Below, in pieces: positions 7,534 to 16,287 of a DNA stretch of 64,000 nucleotides. A program made the position numbers and the translations under genes. Position 1 is the stretch's first letter; each line of letters starts with the position of its first letter. The notes beneath the pieces are model-generated. The model worked only from the letters and a program-made list of their open reading frames with translations. It did no database searches and was not told the DNA's origin. Location: NCBI GenBank assembly GCA_947497485.1, contig CANMHB010000002.1:186001-250000 (forward strand). Direction: 5' to 3'. The stretch is from Flavobacteriales bacterium. GTDB taxonomy: Bacteria; Bacteroidota; Bacteroidia; Flavobacteriales_D; Crocinitomicaceae.

Positions 7534-10161
7534 TTAAGAAATTACTCCATTCTCAATCTCTGCATCCAAGTAATCTTGCACGATATCAATTGCATTGTCA
7601 ATTACATCACTTAATGCGGTAATGAATGTTCCTTCTTCTGCAATTGAAATGGCGTGCTTGATGGCTTCTGTCTCGAGTGTAACAACTTCATAAGTAACAT
7701 TCGTATTCGACTCGTTGATTCCTTCCAAAATCAAATCAATGATCTCCTGTTCGGTTCTACCTCTGAGGTGTTTTTCTTGTCTAATAACAATGTGATCAAA
7801 CATTCTGGCTGCAATGCGCGCACATTCCTTGATGTCTTCGTCTCTGCGATCTCCAACCCCGGAAATGATTCCAATCTTTCTTGTTGCTTCAACAGACTTC
7901 AAGAAATCTTCAATTCCACGGTAACCATTCGGGTTGTGTGCAAAATCGATCATCACCTTGAATTTCGAGAATTCAAAAATGTTCATTCTACCCGGCGTTT
8001 GAGCCGCTCCAGGAAGGAAAGTCGCTAATGAAAGTTTGATGTCTTCCGTTTTAAATCCGTACAAGTATGAAGCAAGGGTTGCGGCAAGAACATTGTAGAT
8101 CATAAACTTAGCCTTTCCGTTCATTGTAAGCGGAATATGCGTAGCGCGTTCAACTCGGAATTTCCAGTCACCTTTTTTGATGGTGATGAATCCGTTTTCA
8201 TAGATTGCAGCAATTCCACCTTTTTTGCAGTGTGCGATTATTGCCGGGCAATTTTCATCCATACTGAAAAGAGCAACATTGCATCTCAAATTTTCAGCTA
8301 TTTCGAGGCAGTTTTCGTCTTCGCCATTCAACACAGCCCAACCGTCTTTTTTGATGCTGTCTACAACAACTGATTTAACGCGAGATAAATCTTTCAAATT
8401 ATGAATATCACTTATCCCAAGGTGATCTTCTTGAATGTTAGTAATTACACCGATATCACAACGACTAAAGCCTAAGCCTGATCTTAGAATTCCACCACGG
8501 GCTGTTTCTAGAACTGCAAATTCAACATTTGGATCTTTCAATATATATTCTGCACTCATAGGTCCAGTGGTATCACCTTTTTCCATCATGTGATTTTGGA
8601 TGTAGATACCATCCGAAGTCGTGAATCCAACTCGGTAACCATTGTTTTTAACGATGTGTGAAATTAAGCGAGTAGTGGTAGTTTTTCCGTTTGTGCCTGT
8701 AATAGCAATAATTGGAATGCGTGACGGTTTCCCTGGAGGATAAAGCATATCAATTACTGGAGCAGCCACGTTACGCGGTAAACCTTCCGAAGGAGCCAAG
8801 TGCATTCTAAATCCAGGTGCAGCATTCACTTCCAAAATAACACCACCATTTTCTTTCAATGATTCGGTAAGATTCGCAGCCATGATGTCAATTCCACAAA
8901 TGTCCAAACCGATTACGCGAGAAATACGCTCGGCCATGAACACATTTTCAGGGTGCATTAAATCTGTAACATCGATGGAAGTACCTCCTGTGCTGAGGTT
9001 TGCAGTCGACTTCAGATAAACAATTTCTCCATGAGGGGGAACCGTTTCAAGTGTGTAATTCTTCTTTTCCAGTAGTTCCATTGTATCGCGATCAACCGTG
9101 ATTTCAGTCAATACGTTTTCGTGTCCGTAACCGCGTCTTGGATCTTTATTCGTTTCATCGATCAATGTTTGAATACTGTCTTTTCCATTTCCAACTATAT
9201 GAGCAGGAACGCGCTGAGCGGCTGCAATTACTTTATTGTCAATCACCAAAACGCGGAAATCGAATCCCGTAATGAAACGCTCAACGATCACTCTGCGAGA
9301 ATATTTTTTAGCGTATGCAAGTCCTTCGACAGCATCTTCCCAGTTTGTCACATTGATTGAAGCTCCTTTTCCATGGTTTCCATCTAGTGGTTTGATTACA
9401 ATCGGATATCCAATCGATTTGATTGTGTCTTCCAAATCTTCTTCATCGACACAAATGGATCCTTTCGCAACAGGAATTGAGGCGGCATCTAACATTTTTT
9501 TGGTTTGCTCCTTGTTACAAGCGATGTCAACGGCAATGTTACTCGTTTTACAAGTTATCGTTGCTTGAAAACGCATTTGATGAACACCATAGCCCAACTG
9601 AATCAAGGAATTTGTTCCAAGTCGGATCCAAGGGATATTTCTTGCAACAGCTTCGTCTACAATGCTTCCGGTACTTGGGCCAAGTCGAACATCCTCGCGG
9701 ATTTCTTTCATTTTTTGAATGTCGCGTTGTAAGTCATATTCGTCCCCTGCAATTAATGCCTCGGCAATTCGAACAGAGGCTTCCGCGGCATACAATCCAA
9801 CTTTTTCCTCCAAGTAGTTAAAAACAACGTTGTAAACACCCGGTGTTTTTGTCTCGCGCGTTCGACCGAATCCAACATCCATTCCAGCAAGTGTTTGAAT
9901 CTCTAAAGCAATATGTTCGATTACATGCCCCATCCATGTTCCGCGTTCGATGCGTTGAAAGAAACCTCCGCGACATCCTTCTGAACAACGGTGTTCAATA
10001 AGACTAGGAATCAATTGTTCAATTCGCTCTCTGAAACCAGCTATTTTGTTTGTCGGTTTTTCTTCCAGATCCTCTAGATCCAAGCGCATTTGAATTAATT
10101 TTTTTCTGGTAATACTCCAAATGTTTGGACCTCGTAAAGCTTGAATTTTAAGAATTTTCAT
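7534..10161 (-). CDS. cphA: Cyanophycin synthetase
   Basis: Makes the storage polymer multi-L-arginyl-poly-L-aspartate from Asp, Arg and ATP. The 875-residue length and order fit: an N-terminal domain with EHIALEIQ, an ATP-grasp domain (VIKPLDGNHGKGASI; EVNAAPGFRMHLAP), and a Mur-ligase-like C-terminal domain with the P-loop GTNGKTTTTRL and NIQEDHLG and FAHNPNGY motifs. The ATG is 10161. A TAAATTTG -10-type box lies upstream at 10225-10232 on the minus strand. No cyanophycinase or isoaspartyl dipeptidase gene is next to it, although these commonly accompany cphA. Confidence 0.96.
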   Translation of the reverse strand: MKILKIQALRGPNIWSITRKKLIQMRLDLEDLEEKPTNKIAGFRERIEQLIPSLIEHRCSEGCRGGFFQRIERGTWMGHVIEHIALEIQTLAGMDVGFGRTRETKTPGVYNVVFNYLEEKVGLYAAEASVRIAEALIAGDEYDLQRDIQKMKEIREDVRLGPSTGSIVDEAVARNIPWIRLGTNSLIQLGYGVHQMRFQATITCKTSNIAVDIACNKEQTKKMLDAASIPVAKGSICVDEEDLEDTIKSIGYPIVIKPLDGNHGKGASINVTNWEDAVEGLAYAKKYSRRVIVERFITGFDFRVLVIDNKVIAAAQRVPAHIVGNGKDSIQTLIDETNKDPRRGYGHENVLTEITVDRDTMELLEKKNYTLETVPPHGEIVYLKSTANLSTGGTSIDVTDLMHPENVFMAERISRVIGLDICGIDIMAANLTESLKENGGVILEVNAAPGFRMHLAPSEGLPRNVAAPVIDMLYPPGKPSRIPIIAITGTNGKTTTTRLISHIVKNNGYRVGFTTSDGIYIQNHMMEKGDTTGPMSAEYILKDPNVEFAVLETARGGILRSGLGFSRCDIGVITNIQEDHLGISDIHNLKDLSRVKSVVVDSIKKDGWAVLNGEDENCLEIAENLRCNVALFSMDENCPAIIAHCKKGGIAAIYENGFITIKKGDWKFRVERATHIPLTMNGKAKFMIYNVLAATLASYLYGFKTEDIKLSLATFLPGAAQTPGRMNIFEFSKFKVMIDFAHNPNGYRGIEDFLKSVEATRKIGIISGVGDRRDEDIKECARIAARMFDHIVIRQEKHLRGRTEQEIIDLILEGINESNTNVTYEVVTLETEAIKHAISIAEEGTFITALSDVIDNAIDIVQDYLDAEIENGVIS

Positions 10162-10245
10162 AGGTAATTATTGTATGATTTAGTTTTGGAAAGAATAAAA
10201 ATATAAAAAAGAATTTAGATTTTACAAATTTAGGGGGTTGTGAAC

Positions 10246-10486
10246 GGATTAATTGCGAATTGCGAACGTTGGTAGTTGCGAATGGAATAGTTTCGAGTTG
10301 CGAACGTTGGTAGTTGCGAATGGAATAGTTGCGAGTTTCGAACAGTGGTAATTGCGAATGGAGTAGTTTCGAGTTGCGAACAGTGGTAATTGCGAATGGA
10401 GTAGTTGCGAGTTGCGAACGTTGGGAGTTGCGAACGAGGCGTTCTGCATTAGCAATTTTAAGTTCGCAATTCAAGTACAGCAATTC
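10246..10486. repeat. Left 38-bp tandem repeat block with 60-bp tail
   Basis: Four contiguous units start at 10274, 10312, 10350 and 10388, exactly 38 bp apart; the core is AGTTGCGAATGGAATAGTTG followed by CGAGTTGCGAACGTTGGT. The block begins with GGATTAATTGCGA and ends with a 60-bp tail (10427-10486) that carries GTTCGCAATTC, the inverse of the GAATTGCGAAC near its left end. The same head, units and tail recur at 10953-11140. Open frames through the block only read the repeat and are not genes. Units are adjacent without spacers, so this is a minisatellite and not CRISPR. It fills most of the 403-bp gap between cphA and the next gene. Confidence 0.92.
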
Positions 10487-10517
10487 ATCTCGATTTGGCA
10501 TTAATATAGGCTCTTTA

Positions 10518-10549
10518 TTTGCATTTCTTCATCTTTTTCATTATCTTTA
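10518..10549 (+). promoter_or_regulatory. Putative Bacteroidota promoter of the four-helix-bundle gene
   Basis: TTTG at 10518-10521 and TATCTTTA at 10542-10549 are separated by 20 bp, close to the Bacteroidota consensus TTTG / TAnnTTTG (last base differs). It ends 15 bp before the ATG at 10565. Confidence 0.45.
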
Positions 10550-10564
10550 ATTAAAACCTTACAA

Positions 10565-10930
10565 ATGAATTCTAATAGCATCGTACAAACAAAAAGTTTT
10601 AATTTTTCCATTCAGATCATAAAAACCTATCAATATTTGGTTGAATCCAAAAGGGAATTTACGTTATCAAAACAATTACTTCGTTCCGGAACTTCTATTG
10701 GTGCGAATGTCACTGAAGCAGAACATGGTCAATCAACAAAAGATTTCATTCATAAATTATCCATTTCAAGAAAAGAGGCAAATGAAACGATTTATTGGTT
10801 GCGACTTTTGGGCGCTACTGGTTACTTGGAGGAGGATAATTCTCAAAAACTTATTAAAAATTGTGACGAACTGATGAAACTACTTACAAGTATTATTAAG
10901 ACTACTAAGTCGAGAAATAACCTTTTGTAA
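10565..10930 (+). CDS. Four-helix-bundle protein (S23 rRNA intervening-sequence type)
   Basis: The 121-residue protein shows the hallmarks of the family: FNFSIQIIKTYQYL near the start, LSKQLLRSGTSIGANVTEAEHG (residues about 38-59), KLSISRKEANETIYWLRLL, and a final helix with a basic tail. Such proteins were first seen inside intervening sequences of 23S rRNA genes, and a related fold serves as the accessory protein of diversity-generating retroelements. Neither an rRNA gene nor a reverse transcriptase is here. The gene sits alone between two directly repeated blocks (10246-10486 and 10953-11140), which suggests it moves or is maintained as a cassette. Molecular role unknown; nucleic-acid binding is plausible from its charge. 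Confidence 0.9.
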   Translation: MNSNSIVQTKSFNFSIQIIKTYQYLVESKREFTLSKQLLRSGTSIGANVTEAEHGQSTKDFIHKLSISRKEANETIYWLRLLGATGYLEEDNSQKLIKNCDELMKLLTSIIKTTKSRNNLL

Positions 10931-10952
10931 ACAGGCGTAAATAGTGGTAGAG

Positions 10953-11140
10953 GGATTAATTGCGAGTTGTGAACTTTTGGGAGTTGCGAATGGAGTAGTT
11001 GCGAGTTGCGAACGTTGGTAGTTGCGAATGAATTAGTTGCGAGTTGCGAACCATTGGAGTTGCGAATGGAATAGTTGCGAGTTGCGAACGAATCGTTCTG
11101 CGTTAGCAATTCTAAGTTCGCAATTCAGATACAACAATTC
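10953..11140. repeat. Right 38-bp tandem repeat block with 60-bp tail
   Basis: Same head (GGATTAATTGCGA at 10953), 38-bp units at 10982, 11020 and 11058, and the same 60-bp tail at 11081-11140, which matches the left tail 10427-10486 without gaps at 53 of 60 positions by my count. Orientation is the same as the left block. It begins 22 bp after the stop of the four-helix-bundle gene and ends 11 bp before the end of the histidine kinase gene. Confidence 0.92.
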
Positions 11141-11151
11141 TAAATTCTTAA

Positions 11152-12225
11152 TTATTTCAACGGGATTCCTCTTGAACTCACCGGACCGGAAATTTTGCTT
11201 TTTTCTAGGCTAAAACTGAATGTGCTTCCAACACCAATTGTACTTCGAACGTTTATCGCTTGACCATGTGAGTCTAGAATATGCTTCACTATTGACAATC
11301 CTAGTCCGGAACCTCCTTCATTGCGATTTCTACTTTTTTCTACGCGGTAAAATCGTTCAAAAAGACGCGGTAAATGTTTCGCTTCGATACCAGGTCCGTT
11401 GTCTGAAATTTCGATTGTCACTAAGTTTTCATATTGATTTAGAGAAATTTCAGTTTTCCCTCCTTCATTTCCGTAAGAAATAGAGTTATTAATCAAATTA
11501 GTTAATACTTGTCCAATTTTTGTTCGATCTGCACCTACCGAAATCTGATTATAATCTTTTGTCATTGAAACATTTATATTGCGTTGTTTCGAAGCGATTT
11601 CTAATGAGTCAATGATTTCTTTAATTAATTCGACAAGATCAAAGGAGCGAATTTCCAAGTTCAATTCATCTACCTCCAGTTTGGCGATTTGGTCAAGGTC
11701 TTCCAGAATATTCACCATTCGATCAGTTGCCTTGTTTGCTCGCTCTAAAAAAGAACGATTAACGGATTCATCTTCTAGTCCGCCATCCAAAAGCGTTAAT
11801 AGGTATCCTTGAATTGAAAAAATAGGGGTTTTGAGCTCATGCGCAAGGTTTCCTAAGAACTCTCGTCGAAATTGCTCTTGTTCTTTGAGTTTTGAAATTT
11901 CAAGATTTCGATCTTCTTTCCAAACTTCTACATCGCTTTCGGCGATTTCTATCATTTTATCTATGCCGGGAGATTTGTTTTTCATCTCATCTTCATTAAC
12001 TTGGATTGACCGATAGATTAAAAAAAGCCGATTATGAATGAATTTTTTTAAAAGAAAATAGAATATTATGTATGCAATTAAACCAGAGACAATCGGAATT
12101 GAAAATAACAGTGTGTTTGAGAAAGGAAGAATAAACAAATCAACTATCAAGGCAAGTATGAACCCCGTAACAGAGAAAATCAAACTTCCATATAAGATTA
12201 AAATGCTTGGTCTGGTGTTCTTCAC
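11152..12225 (-). CDS. Sensor histidine kinase, PhoR-like
   Basis: Two transmembrane helices (about residues 9-31 and 38-60) with almost no periplasmic loop, a linker, then a HisKA domain with phospho-acceptor His129 in NLAHELKTP and an HATPase domain with N box (NLINNSISYG), G1 DNGPGI, F box and G2 GGSGLGLSIV. Architecture and sequence resemble PhoR-type kinases of Bacteroidota. It overlaps the response regulator gene by 4 bp, so they are translated as a pair. The lack of a sensor domain means it probably senses through the membrane or a partner. That it responds to phosphate is an inference, supported by the TTAA arrays upstream of the two neighbouring genes. Confidence 0.92.
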   Translation of the reverse strand: MKNTRPSILILYGSLIFSVTGFILALIVDLFILPFSNTLLFSIPIVSGLIAYIIFYFLLKKFIHNRLFLIYRSIQVNEDEMKNKSPGIDKMIEIAESDVEVWKEDRNLEISKLKEQEQFRREFLGNLAHELKTPIFSIQGYLLTLLDGGLEDESVNRSFLERANKATDRMVNILEDLDQIAKLEVDELNLEIRSFDLVELIKEIIDSLEIASKQRNINVSMTKDYNQISVGADRTKIGQVLTNLINNSISYGNEGGKTEISLNQYENLVTIEISDNGPGIEAKHLPRLFERFYRVEKSRNRNEGGSGLGLSIVKHILDSHGQAINVRSTIGVGSTFSFSLEKSKISGPVSSRGIPLK

Positions 12226-12911
12226 TTATCGTTGAATGTATATCCGATTCCTTTTATGGTACGAATATAATCATCTCCTAGTTTTTCTCGTAACTTTCTA
12301 ATGTGAACATCAATGGTTCGTTCCCCGACAATTGTTTCATTTCCCCAAACGATTGTTAGAATTTGCTCTCGATTATAAACTTTTCCCGGTCTGCTCGCCA
12401 AAAGTTCGAGCAATTCAAATTCTTTTTTGGGAAGAAGCATTTCTTTGCCTTCGATTTCTACTGTGAATTTCTCACGGTCGATTTTAATTGCTTTTGCACC
12501 CTCTAATACTTCAAATCCACCTGATTTTTCTAGCCTTCTAAGCAATGACTCTATTTTGCTTAAAAGAAGTCGTGGTCGAATGGGTTTTGAAATGTAGTCA
12601 TCTGCCCCTGCTTCAAATCCGGCAATTTGCGCATAATCTTCTGCGCGGGCGGTAAGAAAGGCAATGATTGGTTGTGTTAAATTTAGATCCTTTCTAATCA
12701 CTTGACATGTTTCGATACCATCCATTTTTGGCATCATGACATCAAGTAAAATTAAAGATGGGTTTAGTTGCTGTGTCATTCGAACGGCTTCTTCGCCATT
12801 CGTAGCAGTAAAGACTTTATATCCTTCTTTTCGGATATTGTATGACAAAAACTCGAGGATATCCGGTTCATCATCGACAAGAAGTATGGTATGTCCTTTT
12901 AAGTTTTGCAT
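12222..12911 (-). CDS. Response regulator, PhoB/OmpR family
   Basis: Receiver domain with Asp13/Asp14, phospho-acceptor Asp57 (LLDVMMPKMDG), Thr87 and Lys109 (SKP), followed by a winged-helix DNA-binding domain (about 130-229; GEMLLPKKEFELLELL-like start, IDVHIRKLREKLG recognition region, IKGIGYTF end). The partner kinase overlaps its stop. OmpR/PhoB regulators bind tandem direct repeats about 11 bp apart, which is the spacing of the TTAA arrays at 16201-16268 and 19210-19277. Only 59 bp separate it from the T9SS gene upstream, and that gap holds a terminator, so its promoter probably overlaps the end of that gene. Confidence 0.94.
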   Translation of the reverse strand: MQNLKGHTILLVDDEPDILEFLSYNIRKEGYKVFTATNGEEAVRMTQQLNPSLILLDVMMPKMDGIETCQVIRKDLNLTQPIIAFLTARAEDYAQIAGFEAGADDYISKPIRPRLLLSKIESLLRRLEKSGGFEVLEGAKAIKIDREKFTVEIEGKEMLLPKKEFELLELLASRPGKVYNREQILTIVWGNETIVGERTIDVHIRKLREKLGDDYIRTIKGIGYTFNDK

Positions 12912-12924
12912 TTGCGTTTAGAAT

Positions 12925-12951
12925 AAAAAGGGCCGAAACTAAGTCCGGCCC
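12925..12951 (-). terminator. Rho-independent terminator after the T9SS surface protein gene
   Basis: Read on the minus strand: GGGGCCG, an 10-nt loop, CGGCCC and then five T residues. The stem is GC-rich in an AT-rich gap and starts 20 bp past the stop of the gene ending at 12971. It should separate that gene from the two-component system. Confidence 0.85.
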
Positions 12952-12970
12952 CTTTGGTTAGTTTAATTTA

Positions 12971-15900
12971 TTATTTTTTTACAATGATTCGTTTTGTAAT
13001 GGTATTATTCATCGAGTGAACAAGTACTGAATACATTCCATCTGAAACGTTAGCAAGATTCAATTCGATAGTGTTAAAACCTGTTGAGTTAAATTCATCA
13101 CTTGCATATATTACACGACCTAATTGATCCACTAATTCAATTGATATCGCGTTCCCATTTTGATTTTCGAAGTTAACGAAAACCTCATCGCTTGTTGGGT
13201 TAGGATATACAATAAGATTTGAAATTCCCATCAATTCTTCAACGCTTGCAGTAATTGCAACATTGAATGTTGTTGTATCTGTACAGTTACCGTTTATAGC
13301 TGTTAATACAACTTGGTAAGTTCCATTTACTGCGTAAGCATGCACTGGAGCTGAAGCTGAAGAGTTTGTGAAGTCTCCGAAATCCCATGAATAAGAAGTT
13401 GCACCGGTAGAACTATTTGAGAAGGTAACAACATTTCCATTTGTTGAGAACGAACCCGCAGCAGTTGGTGTAGCTGTAAATGTAACGTTAACTGAGTTTG
13501 ATGTTCCCACACCCGCACAAGCATCAGCATTCGTTGTGATAACTGTGTAGTTTCCAGAAGCTGTAACATTAATTGACTGAGTTGTTGCACCATTTGACCA
13601 AGTATACGAATCAGCAGCAGTAGATGTCAAAGTTACAACCTCACCCGAACAAGCTTGAGTAGCAGACGAAGTAACTGTCGGAGTTACAGTGTTGAAAGTT
13701 ACAGTAACTGGATTTGATATACCTACACCGTTACAAGCATCAGTATTTGCAGTTGTAACAGTATAAGAACCGCTAGCATTAACTGTAATTGATTGAGTTG
13801 TTGCACCATTCGACCAAGTGTATGAATCTGCTGTTGTAGAAGTTAAAGTGATAGTTTCTCCTGTGCATGCAGTTAAAGATGAAGCTGAAACAGAAGGAGC
13901 TGGAGCATTAGTAACGTTTACAGTAACTGGATCTGAAACATCAGAACAACCATTTGCATTTGTTACAGTAACGGTATAATTTCCTGATGCATTTACGGTT
14001 ATTGTTTGAGCTGATGAATTATTCGACCAAACATTACCAGATGCTGCAGACGACGTAAGATCAACACTTCCTCCTTGACAGAAATTCAAAGCTCCAGTGT
14101 ATGAAATAGTTGCAGTTGGATTTTGATTAACGGTAATTGTTAAATCAGTTGTAGTGGCACATTGACCAGTACTTGGTGTAAATGTATAAGTCGTTGTCTG
14201 TGTATTATCCAATGCAGGAGTCCAAGATCCAGTAATGTTATTCAATGAACTTGTTGGTAAAGCAGTTAAGTTAGCTCCTGAACAAATCGCCGAAACTTGA
14301 GAAAAGAATGGTGTTGCATTTGGCTGAGCCGTTACATTTGATGGAGCAGAAGTTGAAGAACAGTTGTTGTTGTCAGTAATTGTTACGGTATAGTTTCCTC
14401 CAGTTGTTACAATAATAGATTGTGTAGTTGCACCATTTGACCATGCATAACTTGCTGCTGATGGAGCTGAAAGCGTAACACCTGAACCTTCACAAAAAGT
14501 TAATGGACCATTAGCTGAAACCGTAGGTGTAGCAGGTGAAGGATTTACTAAAACTGTTATAGCAACCTTCGGACTTTCGTCTCCTGTTGCATTTTTTTGG
14601 CTAACATAATAGGTAAATGTGCCAGCTGTTGCTGTACTTGGTGATGGAGCACCAGATAGCGCTGTTCCTGTTGGAGAAGTGTACCAAAATAATGTATTTC
14701 CTGTTGATGCAGTTGCAGTTAACGTAGACGCGGTTTCTCCTTGACAATAGGTGTAAGAAGTGGTTGCTACTGAAGGAGCAGCTACACTGAAGAACTTTGA
14801 ATCAATAAAGTTAGCTCCTGTTGCAGCCACAGAACCATTAGCTAATCGAGCATCTGGAGCCGTAGCCATGGCTGTGAAAATATTCACCCAGTTAACTTGT
14901 GCTAACGTTGATGTTGAATCGTTGTTATCAGCTCCCCACCATGATTGGTACCAAGAAGTTGTTGCTGGAGAAAGAACTTGTGTATTAGTATTCGTTGAGG
15001 ACCATGAAGGTGTTGCAAAATTTGTTAGAATATTATTAGCAAATACCAAGGTATCCCCGTTTAAGTTGTTTACGCTTGCTGCTCCTTCAACATAAAGTCC
15101 TCTTTCAAAACCAGTAGCAATTGAATTAAAGACACTTGTTGCAGTATTTCTTCTTAAACGAAATGCACGTTCGTGTTTTTCACCTGCAGGAAGCGATACA
15201 GTGCCATTACCTTTGGCTCCAACTAACGTAATATTTGAAAATATTGGTCTTGTTTTAGGCTGAGCTGTTGTACCATTAGCATCATTATCCGATTCAAAGC
15301 CATTAGAATCACCAATAGCATCTGAAAGGTCTTTGTCTCTAATGATTAAACCAAACTGAACTTTTCCTCTATATCCGAAATCGGTATCAAAATCGTCATC
15401 AACAGTTCTGTAAGCGATAAGGTGTTTACAATTCACAGTACCACCAAACCATTCGAAAGCATCATCACCACTTAAGGTAACTTGAACATAATCAACCGTA
15501 GTTCCTGAACCAACTGAACCAAAAGTAATTCCGTTAATTTCTTTGTTTGGCTCAAGTGCAATACCAGCAAATTCAATACGCACATATTTAATGGTACCAG
15601 AGTTGTCTGTATCAAAGCTACCTCCATATTGTGTATCAGTTGTAGGAACAATACCTTCAATGTTTGCAACACCGCCTGGTTGGTTATTTTTTGCTAAACC
15701 TAATAAAACAACACCACCCCAATCACCTGGAGCTCTTAATCCTACTGCCTGATTTGAGGTAAACACAATCGGTTGAGAAACCGTTCCAATTGCATTTAAT
15801 TTAGCACCTCTTGTAACGATTAGTGAACCTTGAGTTACTTTATCACCTAAAATTACTGTCCCTGGCTGGATTGTAAGTGTCGCGTTGTTTTTTACATACA

Positions 15901-16156
15901 CTTTGTTTTGTAAAAATACCACACCAGACCAAGTTGTACTTGTTGTAATATCCGTTGAAACGGTTATTGTGGGTGTTGTAGGATAAGCCGTATTTTGTGG
16001 ATCAAAATTTGACCATCCAGCTGTCCAATCTGTTGCCGGTGTATTATCCGTAACAGGAAACGCTCCTTTGTAGGTAGTAGGAGTCCAAAAAGCATCTTGT
16101 GCATTGAGTCCAACCCCAAAGCATATAGAAGCAATTAACGTGTAAATCTTTTTCAT
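12971..16156 (-). CDS. Large T9SS surface protein with beta-helix-like N-terminal domain, Ig-like repeats and PKD domain
   Basis: The start MKKIYTL at 16156 gives a clean signal peptide (cleavage after LNAQ); the frame runs 9 codons further without a leader. Residues about 55-450 form a conserved beta-rich domain (LTIQPGTVILGDK, GDWGGVVLLG, DDAFEWFGGTVNCKHL, DDDFDTDFGYRGK) resembling a parallel beta-helix and rich in Asp, possibly Ca-binding. About 470-880 hold five or six Ig-like repeats (YTWSNGATTQSITVNASG is repeated nearly unchanged). A PKD domain follows (YSWDFGD), then a T9SS type A sorting domain (LIVYPNPTSDEVFV). It lies downstream of a TonB-dependent receptor and shares its operator pattern, so it is probably the surface partner of that receptor. 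Ligand unknown. Confidence 0.88.
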   Translation of the reverse strand: MKKIYTLIASICFGVGLNAQDAFWTPTTYKGAFPVTDNTPATDWTAGWSNFDPQNTAYPTTPTITVSTDITTSTTWSGVVFLQNKVYVKNNATLTIQPGTVILGDKVTQGSLIVTRGAKLNAIGTVSQPIVFTSNQAVGLRAPGDWGGVVLLGLAKNNQPGGVANIEGIVPTTDTQYGGSFDTDNSGTIKYVRIEFAGIALEPNKEINGITFGSVGSGTTVDYVQVTLSGDDAFEWFGGTVNCKHLIAYRTVDDDFDTDFGYRGKVQFGLIIRDKDLSDAIGDSNGFESDNDANGTTAQPKTRPIFSNITLVGAKGNGTVSLPAGEKHERAFRLRRNTATSVFNSIATGFERGLYVEGAASVNNLNGDTLVFANNILTNFATPSWSSTNTNTQVLSPATTSWYQSWWGADNNDSTSTLAQVNWVNIFTAMATAPDARLANGSVAATGANFIDSKFFSVAAPSVATTSYTYCQGETASTLTATASTGNTLFWYTSPTGTALSGAPSPSTATAGTFTYYVSQKNATGDESPKVAITVLVNPSPATPTVSANGPLTFCEGSGVTLSAPSAASYAWSNGATTQSIIVTTGGNYTVTITDNNNCSSTSAPSNVTAQPNATPFFSQVSAICSGANLTALPTSSLNNITGSWTPALDNTQTTTYTFTPSTGQCATTTDLTITVNQNPTATISYTGALNFCQGGSVDLTSSAASGNVWSNNSSAQTITVNASGNYTVTVTNANGCSDVSDPVTVNVTNAPAPSVSASSLTACTGETITLTSTTADSYTWSNGATTQSITVNASGSYTVTTANTDACNGVGISNPVTVTFNTVTPTVTSSATQACSGEVVTLTSTAADSYTWSNGATTQSINVTASGNYTVITTNADACAGVGTSNSVNVTFTATPTAAGSFSTNGNVVTFSNSSTGATSYSWDFGDFTNSSASAPVHAYAVNGTYQVVLTAINGNCTDTTTFNVAITASVEELMGISNLIVYPNPTSDEVFVNFENQNGNAISIELVDQLGRVIYASDEFNSTGFNTIELNLANVSDGMYSVLVHSMNNTITKRIIVKK

Positions 16157-16200
16157 TTTTTTATTTAATTTTAGTTGGCACAAATTTCCGTTGTTAAAGA

Positions 16201-16268
16201 TTAATGAGCGTTACATCCTTCTTAAGTCTTCGTTAATTGTTTGTTAAATAGAGAAAACAATTTGTTAA
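16201..16268. promoter_or_regulatory. TTAA half-site array (candidate Pho-box-like operator)
   Basis: TTAA occurs at 16201, 16222, 16233, 16244 and 16265 (spacings 21, 11, 11, 21), plus TTACAT at 16211. The three central sites form an exact 11-bp direct repeat, the spacing bound by PhoB/PhoP-type regulators (Bacillus PhoP boxes are TTAACA repeats). The array is 45-112 bp upstream of the T9SS gene start at 16156. The identical spacing recurs at 19210-19277. Confidence 0.6.
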
Positions 16269-16287
16269 TATTGGAACTTAAATACTT

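Noticed and set aside
10148-10501. 117-residue protein frame on the minus strand
   Set aside because: It only reads the 38-bp repeats (RNSQLLHSQLP patterns) and runs into cphA; repeat-driven artefact.
10565-10930. Diversity-generating retroelement accessory protein
   Set aside because: No reverse transcriptase, template repeat or variable repeat is in the surroundings.
10246-11140. CRISPR array
   Set aside because: Repeats are contiguous 38-bp units with no unique spacers and no cas genes; it is a minisatellite.
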